A program made the position numbers and the translations under genes. A stretch of DNA of 38,864 nt from assembly GCA_947626065.1 (NCBI GenBank), contig CANQQT010000017.1:1-38864 (forward strand), read 5' to 3'. Below are positions 33,110 through 38,864 of the stretch, in pieces (position 1 is the first letter of the stretch; each line of letters opens with the position of its first letter). The notes under the pieces were generated by a model. That model worked only from the letters and a program-made list of their open reading frames with translations. It searched no databases and was not told where the DNA came from. The stretch is from an uncultured Clostridia bacterium (GTDB taxonomy: Bacteria; Bacillota; Clostridia; Oscillospirales; CAG-272).

Positions 33110-34180
33110 TCAGGAGAGCGCCGCTTTGGCGATATACTCCCCGAAGCGATTGCCCAAGGTGACCATCGCCGCCGAATCAAAATGCGCGTTGTCGTTGTTC
33201 TCAAGATTCCACGTCAGATCGTAGGTCTGGAAATAATAGGTGTTGGACCGATTCTTCGCCAGCGTCTGCTTGGCGGCGTTGATTTGGACCGCCTTTTTCC
33301 AGTAGGAGCTGATGCCCCCCTGAATGACGGCAAGACCCTTCTCCGGAATGTTTTCCTTGAAGGTCTCCTCAAAGCCGTCCGCCAGCTTTCCGAACAGATC
33401 CCCGTACCCGGCGAAATTGGTATCCTTGTAGAAATCTCCTCCCCGCTCGGAATCGCTCTCCCCCTGCATCCAGCAGAAGGCGATGATTTCGGCGCGGGAG
33501 CCGTCCTTTTCAAGCTCGCCGATCGCCGTTTTCGTGAAGGTCAGCATCTGCTTGTAGAGGTTATTTTCCTCCGAGGCAAGATCGGGATTCCAGTCCCCGA
33601 AAAGGGAGGTCGCGCCGGTGGCGCACTTGATAATGTAAAATTTTTCGTCGGGATAATTCTTATTCAGATATTCCGCAACCCCGACCTCCGGGCCGAAGGT
33701 CACGTTGGAGGACTTCACGCCGAAGCCGAAGTTCACCGGAACGAAATGCGCGTTGGCCATCGCCGCCGACTTGTAGGGATTGTTGCTGAACATAATCGTA
33801 ATGTTCTGGTAGCCCTTTTTCATTTCTTCCACCCGCTCGGCAGAAACCTTTCCCGCCGCGTCGGGGAGGAATTTGGCAAGGGAATGCCCGACGGCGTTGC
33901 TCTGTCCCGCCAGCACAATTACGCGCTTGACGTTTGTCGGCTCCGCCGCCGTTTCTATATCCGTTTCTATATCCGTTTCCGTCTCTTCCCCGTCGCCCGG
34001 CTGCGTTGCCTCCGGGTTTTCCGAAAGGGCCGGGGAATCGCTTTCCCCGTTTCCGCCGTTTCCGCCTCCGGCACAGCCGAAGAGGAAGAACGGAAGGGAA
34101 AGAAGGAGGGCAAGCGTCACAAGAACCGCCTTTTTTCCTCTTCCCGCCATTTGTTTGAAAATTTTCATTTTTGAAATCAA
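33110..34180 (-). CDS. SASA-family carbohydrate acetylesterase lipoprotein
   Basis: TTG 34180 has AAAGGA 6 bases away; the ATG four codons in is too far from it. The signal peptide ends in lipobox LFGC (Cys36), then a Thr/Glu-rich linker with DIETDIET repeats. The SGNH/SASA domain has VLAGQSNAVGHS (Ser94, block I), IKCATGATSLFGDW, AFCWMQGESDSERGG (block III-like WxQGESD) and AHFDSAAMVTLGNRFGEYI near the C-terminus, with a candidate His. The family (pfam SASA, CE6-like) removes O-acetyl groups from sialic acids or xylans. It fits deacetylation before the sialidase-like protein acts. Confidence 0.86.
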   Translation of the reverse strand: MISKMKIFKQMAGRGKKAVLVTLALLLSLPFFLFGCAGGGNGGNGESDSPALSENPEATQPGDGEETETDIETDIETAAEPTNVKRVIVLAGQSNAVGHSLAKFLPDAAGKVSAERVEEMKKGYQNITIMFSNNPYKSAAMANAHFVPVNFGFGVKSSNVTFGPEVGVAEYLNKNYPDEKFYIIKCATGATSLFGDWNPDLASEENNLYKQMLTFTKTAIGELEKDGSRAEIIAFCWMQGESDSERGGDFYKDTNFAGYGDLFGKLADGFEETFKENIPEKGLAVIQGGISSYWKKAVQINAAKQTLAKNRSNTYYFQTYDLTWNLENNDNAHFDSAAMVTLGNRFGEYIAKAALS

Positions 34181-34229
34181 AACCGTTCCTTTCCTGATTT
34201 CTCACCGGGGCGCCGTCGGAGGTTTTTGC

Positions 34230-34261
34230 GGGAACGGTCGGCAAGACCGTCGACCGTTCCC
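34230..34261. terminator. Hairpin between wall protein and acetylesterase genes
   Basis: The 11-bp stem GGGAACGGTCG/CGACCGTTCCC has TTTT after it on the plus strand and GCAAAAA after it on the minus strand. Termination of the 34325 gene (minus) is possible but weak, so it may be an mRNA-processing or stability element. Confidence 0.45.
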
Positions 34262-34324
34262 TTTTCAGCCTCTTAACGCTTTCCCTATTTTTTCACAAGA
34301 CCTTGCGGCCCGGGACGTCCTGTT

Positions 34325-35605
34325 TTAGCGGGATTTTCTGCGCTTTCCGAAGACGTAGCCGACAGCCGCGCATCCGGCAAGAAGAATCACCGCGGGAAGG
34401 AAGGCGTCGCCCGTGGAGGGAGCGCTTCCGCTTCCGATGGCGGGGATCGTCTTGGAGGCCGTCTTATAGCCGCAGACGGTGCATTCCGAATGCTTCGAGC
34501 CTGCCTCGGTCTCGGTCGCTTCCTTGTCGACAACTTCTTTCAGCGTGTGCTTGGCCGTGTCAAGGGGATTGCCGCAGACGGTGCAGTTGTGCCAATGGTT
34601 CGTGCCATCGGAGGACCACGTCGTCGCCGCCGCACCGTGACCGACGGTCACCGAGCTGTCGGTGAAGAGGGCATCCTTGGCGGTTCCGCCTCCGCAGTCG
34701 CCGTAGAAGTTCTTTCCGGATTTCGTCACCGTAGTGGTTCCCTCATTGGTGACTACATAGCAGTTGACGGTAATTTTGTCAAAGGGCTGGTTGACAGCGT
34801 TCGGATACTGGCCGGTAACGGCGCCGAGGTTGGTCCGGCCCGCCGTCCGTTTGCCGATCTTCACGGTCAAACCGTTCACGGTTACGTTCGTTGCTTTCGC
34901 ACCGTCGCCGCCGGTGCTGTGAATCATGGAGAGAACGCCGCCGATGTTGACCGTCTGGGAGGAGTTTTCAAAACCGGAGCCGGTGGCGTCGAGGGTTTCG
35001 TTCTGAATCGTCAGATTCGAGACGCTTCCGCCCCACGCAATGCTTCCGAAGAGGCCGAAATCAAGAATGCCGGTACCCTTCGGGCCAGTGTGAAGGGCGG
35101 TTTCGGGGGTAACGTAGACGTTGCTGATCGTGTGATTCTGTCCGTCAAAGTGTCCGCCGAAGGAAGCGGAGGTTCCGACGGGGGTATAGGGCTTTCCTGC
35201 GAGGTCGAGGTCTGCGTCAAGCTTAATCGAAACGTCGCGGAAGGAAAGGATCGGCGTGTCGTTGGAATCTTTTCCTTTTTTCAGCTCCTTGAGGCCGGCG
35301 GCCAGCTTATCGGCCTGCGAAGTCTCATAGAACTCCTTCGGGGAATCCACCTTACCCGAGGCGTCGTAGTAGATGTACCAATCGCGATGAGCTACCAGAT
35401 AGGCAAGCCCCGCGAGGTCGGAGGCCTTCGAGATCGTGAAGGATTCCGCATCCTGATGCTCCGTGTACCAACCGATGGTGATGGTTTTTCCGTCCCAGAC
35501 GTCGGGCTTCGGATCGGCTGCCGAGGTCGGCAGGGCGAAGAGTGTGACGACCGTCGAGAGGACGAAAATCAGTGCCAGAACTACGCTTAAACTTCTGTGT
35601 TTCAT
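34325..35605 (-). CDS. Cell-wall surface protein with GLUG-like beta-helix and sortase-like tail (426 aa)
   Basis: ATG (MKHRSLSVVLAL) follows AAGGAGAAAAAAGCA; the track's TTG extension is discarded. Signal peptide to about 33 (TSA-AD). Then DVWDGKTITIGWYTEHQ and a beta-helix region with SFGGHFDGQNHTISNVYV, SLTIQNETLDATG-type and VTVNGLTVKIG strands. A Cys pair module (HNCTVCGNP, HSECTVCGYKT) precedes SAPSTGDAFLPAVILLAGC...KRRKSR, a variant LPXTG-type sorting signal with membrane segment and basic end. Residues about 185-340 are encoded by DNA almost identical to that in the neighbouring paralogue. Confidence 0.84.
   Translation of the reverse strand: MKHRSLSVVLALIFVLSTVVTLFALPTSAADPKPDVWDGKTITIGWYTEHQDAESFTISKASDLAGLAYLVAHRDWYIYYDASGKVDSPKEFYETSQADKLAAGLKELKKGKDSNDTPILSFRDVSIKLDADLDLAGKPYTPVGTSASFGGHFDGQNHTISNVYVTPETALHTGPKGTGILDFGLFGSIAWGGSVSNLTIQNETLDATGSGFENSSQTVNIGGVLSMIHSTGGDGAKATNVTVNGLTVKIGKRTAGRTNLGAVTGQYPNAVNQPFDKITVNCYVVTNEGTTTVTKSGKNFYGDCGGGTAKDALFTDSSVTVGHGAAATTWSSDGTNHWHNCTVCGNPLDTAKHTLKEVVDKEATETEAGSKHSECTVCGYKTASKTIPAIGSGSAPSTGDAFLPAVILLAGCAAVGYVFGKRRKSR
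34580..35050 (-). repeat. ~470-bp near-identical block shared with 36893-37367
   Basis: Reading both stretches side by side I found one base difference (ggttcgtgcc versus ggtttgtgcc). Outside the block the two genes fall to clearly lower similarity on both sides. Confidence 0.9.
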
Positions 35606-35679
35606 TGCTTTTTTCTCCTTAAAGATTTTATTTTTTTGAACCGTGGGGTTTCCCCTCGCGGGACAAAATTCTGTAATGA

Positions 35680-35760
35680 TGAGACTTTTCAAGGAAAAGC
35701 ATTTCCGAAAAACATTTCCGAAAAGCTTTTCCAAAAAGAATTTTTCAAGGAAAAACGCGA
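35680..35760. repeat. Degenerate ~15-bp tandem array upstream of the 426-aa wall protein
   Basis: Imperfect copies of catttccgaaaaa (ttttcaaggaaaag, catttccgaaaaa, catttccgaaaag, cttttccaaaaag, tttttcaaggaaaaa). Spacer 35606-35900 otherwise shows only GC-rich sequence and no gene. Confidence 0.65.
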
Positions 35761-35900
35761 ATTTTTCGGGAGCGGGGAGGCCGGGCCGTCGGGGTTCGGT
35801 AGGGCGTCCGTTCAGCCCCGCCGTCCCCGCTTCCGTAGGAGTGCCGGGAAATTATTAGAATTTCGGAAGAAATTCCTTTAGGGTTTCTAGAAGAAAGCCT

Positions 35901-37961
35901 TTAAGATTTCTTCTTTTTGCTCACAAGGCCGATAACGGCGATTCCGGAAACTGCGGTAAGCAGAACCGCGCCGGAAATGAGCAGGCGGTCGGAGGTGTCG
36001 GGAGCCGTGTAATTCGGGTCGGCCTCTCCGCAGACGGTGCAGACGCCGTCCTTGTAGCTGTGGGCGGTCTTGGCAAGCGTAACGCTTCCCTTATCGGTAA
36101 TCTCTTCCTTACCGTCGGCGACCTTGAAGTACTTGCCGCAGACTTCGCAGGAGTAGTATTCGATATTGCCCTCGGCTTGGCAGGTCGCAGCCTTGGCGTC
36201 GTGCTTCGTCAGGCCCGCGCCCTTGTTGTGGCCGGTGGCCTTCAGAACGACGCTTCCCTTATCGGCAATCTCTTCCTTTCCGTCGGCGGATTTGAAGTAC
36301 TTGCCGCAGACTTCGCAGGAATAGTATTCGCTGTTTCCGTCCTCTGTGCAGGTCGCGGCCTTGGCGTCATGCTTCGTCAGGCCCGTGCCCTTGTTGTGGC
36401 CGGTGGCTTTCAGAACGATCTCCTCCGCTGTATATTCGCTCGTGCAGGTGGCGTCCTTATAGTACTTGCCGTCGCAGACGCCGTTTTCGCCTGTGCAGGT
36501 GTAGTATTCCGGATTGCCGTCCTCTGTGCAGGTCGGATCCTTCTTTTCTACCTTGTTTGGCACGTGCGTGTGCTTGACTCTGGTCTGCCCGGTCGCCTCA
36601 CACTTGGTGCAGGTGGCAATCTCTTCCTTGTCGGGATTGGCGGGATTGTCCTTCCACTCCCACGTGTGCGCCTCGGCGGCGTTCACTTCCAGATCGCAGG
36701 TGTCGCAGGTGACCTTGTGGGTCTCACCGCCGTCGTTGGGCTCGTAGGACAGGCTGTCGTGCGCGACGGCTACGGTCTGATAACCACACTCGCAAACCTG
36801 ATAATGCTTCGTGTTGTCTTCCGTCTGCTTCCATTCGGTCGGGTTGTGAGCGACTACGGTTTCCTCAAGAGGATTTCCGCATCTTACGCAGTTGTGCCAA
36901 TGGTTTGTGCCATCGGAGGACCACGTCGTCGCCGCCGCACCGTGACCGACGGTCACCGAGCTGTCGGTGAAGAGGGCATCCTTGGCGGTTCCGCCTCCGC
37001 AGTCGCCGTAGAAGTTCTTTCCGGATTTCGTCACCGTAGTGGTTCCCTCATTGGTGACTACATAGCAGTTGACGGTAATTTTGTCAAAGGGCTGGTTGAC
37101 AGCGTTCGGATACTGGCCGGTAACGGCGCCGAGGTTGGTCCGGCCCGCCGTCCGTTTGCCGATCTTCACGGTCAAACCGTTCACGGTTACGTTCGTTGCT
37201 TTCGCACCGTCGCCGCCGGTGCTGTGAATCATGGAGAGAACGCCGCCGATGTTGACCGTCTGGGAGGAGTTTTCAAAACCGGAGCCGGTGGCGTCGAGGG
37301 TTTCGTTCTGAATCGTCAGATTCGAGACGCTTCCGCCCCACGCAATGCTTCCGAAGAGGCCGAAATCAAGTATGTTACTGTAGTGGTGAGTCGCTGTTTC
37401 GGGGGTAACGTAAACGTTGCTGATCGTGTGGTTCTGTCCGTCAAAGTGTCCGCCGAAGGAAGCGGAGGTTCCGACGGGGGTATAGGGCTTTCCGGCGAGG
37501 TCGAGGTCGGCGTCGAGCTTAATCGAAACACCACGGAAGGAAAGAATCTGCGTGCCGTTGTCGTCTTTCCCGTTTTCATTCTTTCCTATAGTTTTTCCGT
37601 TTATTTCCATTAAACCACTCTTGTCGGCCTGCGAAGCCTCATAGAACTCCTTCGGGGAATCCACCTTACCCGAGGCGTCGTAGTAGATGTAACAATCGCG
37701 ATGAGCTACCAGATAGGCAAGCCCCGCGAGGTCGGAGGCCTTCGACAGAGTGAAAGACGAATCGCTTTGATGCTCTGTATACCATCCGATCGTGACGGTT
37801 TCCCCATCCCAGACGTCTACCGTCTCAGCGGCAGGGGCGGGGTCTCCTCCTGCCTGAATCCCCATTGTGAAAGGAGCCGCGGCGAACAGAATCAATGCCA
37901 GAGTAACCGAAACCGCCGCAAGCAGCTTTCTTCTGAGCTTCTTTCCCATTTCCAAAGTCAA
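35901..37961 (-). CDS. Cell-wall surface protein with GLUG-like beta-helix and Cys-rich repeats (686 aa)
   Basis: TTG 37961 has AAAGGAAG close by; ATG 37949 (MGKKLRRKLL) is the alternative. Signal peptide to about 40. The N-terminal part mirrors the 426-aa paralogue (DVWDGETVTIGWYTEHQ, HFDGQNHTISNVYV). Then come several small Cys modules: HNCVRCGNP, CECGYQT, CDTCDLE, CTKCEATG, and two to three tandem copies of about 56 residues (CTEDGNSEYYSCEVCGKYF...KATGHNKGTGLTKHDAKAAT). The end is TAPDTSDRLLISGAVLLTAVSG...KKKKS, a sorting-signal-like tail without a proper TG. CxxC pairs could bind zinc or form disulphides. Binding or adhesion is inferred. Confidence 0.84.
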   Translation of the reverse strand: MTLEMGKKLRRKLLAAVSVTLALILFAAAPFTMGIQAGGDPAPAAETVDVWDGETVTIGWYTEHQSDSSFTLSKASDLAGLAYLVAHRDCYIYYDASGKVDSPKEFYEASQADKSGLMEINGKTIGKNENGKDDNGTQILSFRGVSIKLDADLDLAGKPYTPVGTSASFGGHFDGQNHTISNVYVTPETATHHYSNILDFGLFGSIAWGGSVSNLTIQNETLDATGSGFENSSQTVNIGGVLSMIHSTGGDGAKATNVTVNGLTVKIGKRTAGRTNLGAVTGQYPNAVNQPFDKITVNCYVVTNEGTTTVTKSGKNFYGDCGGGTAKDALFTDSSVTVGHGAAATTWSSDGTNHWHNCVRCGNPLEETVVAHNPTEWKQTEDNTKHYQVCECGYQTVAVAHDSLSYEPNDGGETHKVTCDTCDLEVNAAEAHTWEWKDNPANPDKEEIATCTKCEATGQTRVKHTHVPNKVEKKDPTCTEDGNPEYYTCTGENGVCDGKYYKDATCTSEYTAEEIVLKATGHNKGTGLTKHDAKAATCTEDGNSEYYSCEVCGKYFKSADGKEEIADKGSVVLKATGHNKGAGLTKHDAKAATCQAEGNIEYYSCEVCGKYFKVADGKEEITDKGSVTLAKTAHSYKDGVCTVCGEADPNYTAPDTSDRLLISGAVLLTAVSGIAVIGLVSKKKKS
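36065..36550 (-). repeat. In-frame ~168-bp tandem repeats encoding Cys modules
   Basis: Two close copies (about 36065-36230 and 36238-36400) and a more divergent third (about 36410-36550) encode the EYYSCEVCGKYFK...KATGHNKG unit of the 686-aa protein. Confidence 0.8.
36893..37367 (-). repeat. Partner of the ~470-bp near-identical block
   Basis: Matches 34580-35050 with one mismatch seen. It ends at ...gaggccgaaatcaa, after which this copy reads gtatgttactg and the other gaatgccggta. Confidence 0.9.
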
Positions 37962-37998
37962 AACTTCCTTTCTTTACCGGTTTTCCCGGTTATTTTTC

Positions 37999-38864
37999 TT
38001 ATCCCTCTAATTCAAGAGAGTTAAGTGCATCAAGAAATTGCGACATTCCGCGCTCCCACGCCTTCTGTCTGGCCTTAACGCCCGACGCCCAGCCGTAGTC
38101 GTTGTTCAGGATGTACGTGTAGATGAACAGCTGCTGAGCCGCCGAGGTCTGAATGGCAAACTGCGTGTAATAGCCCCAGTCCACCACAGCGCTCCGACGG
38201 ATGATGTCGAAAATCGCCTTGCTTTCCGGCGTGGCGTCGGAATACTTAATCTTCAGGGCCTCTTGGAAGTAAGCAGGCGTGAGGGTGGTGGAGCCGACGC
38301 TGGCCATGCATTCCATCACGGCGCTGGCGAGGTCGGTATCGGTGCAGCTTCTCATAATGGAGTAGGTGACGTGAAGCATACGGGAGAAGGTGGAGTAATC
38401 GTCATCCTCCGACCACTTGGGAAGAGGAAGCGGAATAAGGTCTCCGACCTTTTCGCTGTATACGTCAACCGCGTCCTGGAACTCCGCCGTCGTGAAGAGC
38501 GCGCGATCCTGAAGGATCATTCCGCGGTCAAGAGCCAACGTTTCGGAGCTGTAGAGGGAGAAGGTTCCCGTGCACTGCGCGTTGTCGTTGAAGAGATGTA
38601 CCATCCACTGAACCGCGTCGACGGCGTGGGAATTTCCGAAGGTGCAGTTCCCTTCCTTGTCGAGCATATAGACGCCGAGGCCGGCGGCCATCATCGTGGC
38701 ATGATCGCGCACCGGAACCACAAGGCCTACCGTATCGATCTCTTTGTTGACGTTCGTCGGGTCGGCGATCAGGTTGACCTTCATGGCGTATTCCTTCATC
38801 GTCTCAGCCGTCCATTTTCCGTCGATGACCAGCTGTTCCAGCTCGGAAACGTCAATTCCGAAGT
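37999..38864 (-). CDS. Carbohydrate ABC transporter solute-binding protein, N-terminus outside window
   Basis: The reading frame stays open past the track start to the window edge (FGIDVSELEQLVIDGKWTAETMKEYAMKV), so the gene is partial at its 5' end. The pattern V.DGKWT...EY, then DRGMILQDRALFTTAEFQDA, LIPLPLPKWSEDDDYST and VTYSIMRSC...ECMASVGSTTLTPAYFQEALKIKY is that of family-1 extracellular solute-binding proteins for sugars. The C-terminal stretch (DIIRRSAVVDWGYYTQ...GVKARQKAWERGMSQFLDALNSL) closes the fold. It would deliver oligosaccharides to a permease not in view. Only 37 bp separate its stop from the start of the 686-aa wall protein, which suggests joint transcription. Confidence 0.82.
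   Translation of the reverse strand, partial: FGIDVSELEQLVIDGKWTAETMKEYAMKVNLIADPTNVNKEIDTVGLVVPVRDHATMMAAGLGVYMLDKEGNCTFGNSHAVDAVQWMVHLFNDNAQCTGTFSLYSSETLALDRGMILQDRALFTTAEFQDAVDVYSEKVGDLIPLPLPKWSEDDDYSTFSRMLHVTYSIMRSCTDTDLASAVMECMASVGSTTLTPAYFQEALKIKYSDATPESKAIFDIIRRSAVVDWGYYTQFAIQTSAAQQLFIYTYILNNDYGWASGVKARQKAWERGMSQFLDALNSLELEG

Noticed and set aside
36060-37613. Plus-strand ORF of 517 aa (and 34490-35590, 366 aa)
   Set aside because: Antisense shadows of the two wall proteins; their mutual similarity only reflects the shared 470-bp block.

Overview
The window reads as a chromosome segment of an uncultured, low-to-mid GC, Gram-positive-type Clostridia (Bacillota). The evidence is the rpsL-rpsG-fusA-tuf operon with a Gram-positive-length S12, an FMN riboswitch in front of a RibU-type ECF riboflavin S-component, a SpoIIQ-like M23 protein, a BC1881-family small protein, consensus TTGACA/TATAAT promoters, strong AGGAGG ribosome sites with frequent GTG/TTG starts, and surface proteins with sortase-like tails. 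I cannot place it below class level from sequence alone.

Layout. (i) 1-4.1 kb, minus strand: the first 975 residues of a secreted DNRLRE/ricin/Ig-like protein that runs off the window, and a small secreted protein. Each is preceded by a related short ORF (the 'RADSD' leader pair). (ii) 4.2-10.0 kb, minus strand: two SEL1-repeat proteins. The second heads a tight set with a BC1881 protein, a small conserved protein, a divergent 3-methyladenine DNA glycosylase and a short agmatine-deiminase-family enzyme. A promoter-proximal Phd/YefM antitoxin without a visible toxin follows, then tRNA-Leu(CAG). (iii) 10.6-15.2 kb, plus strand: amidohydrolase, FkbM-type methyltransferase and a large Lhr-like helicase. 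(iv) 15.3-20.6 kb: SpoIIQ-like peptidase, aspartate kinase, a VanY-fold protein lacking its metal ligands, and 6-phosphofructokinase. (v) 20.9-26.7 kb, plus strand: the str operon, then riboswitch-controlled ribU. (vi) 26.9-38.9 kb, minus strand: a glycogen-phosphorylase-fold protein lacking the PLP lysine, followed (reading upstream) by an extracellular glycan locus: sialidase-like lipoprotein, GLUG-like lipoprotein, SASA-type acetylesterase lipoprotein, two paralogous wall proteins, and the end of a sugar-ABC solute-binding protein.

How the genes may work together. Region vi looks like capture, deacetylation and trimming of host or plant glycans at the cell surface, with import by an ABC transporter. 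Regions iv and v are housekeeping. Region ii is a mixed stress/repair-like operon of unclear purpose.

The most unusual signals are: (a) two homologous short leader ORFs, each directly upstream of a secreted-protein gene; (b) many spacers that each carry their own unrelated degenerate tandem array, including inside the str operon and inside two coding genes; (c) two full-length enzyme homologues (phosphorylase and M15 peptidase) that have lost every key catalytic or cofactor residue I could align; (d) an almost identical block of about 470 bp shared by two adjacent surface-protein genes whose flanks have diverged. All family calls are by eye from motifs; no database search was run.
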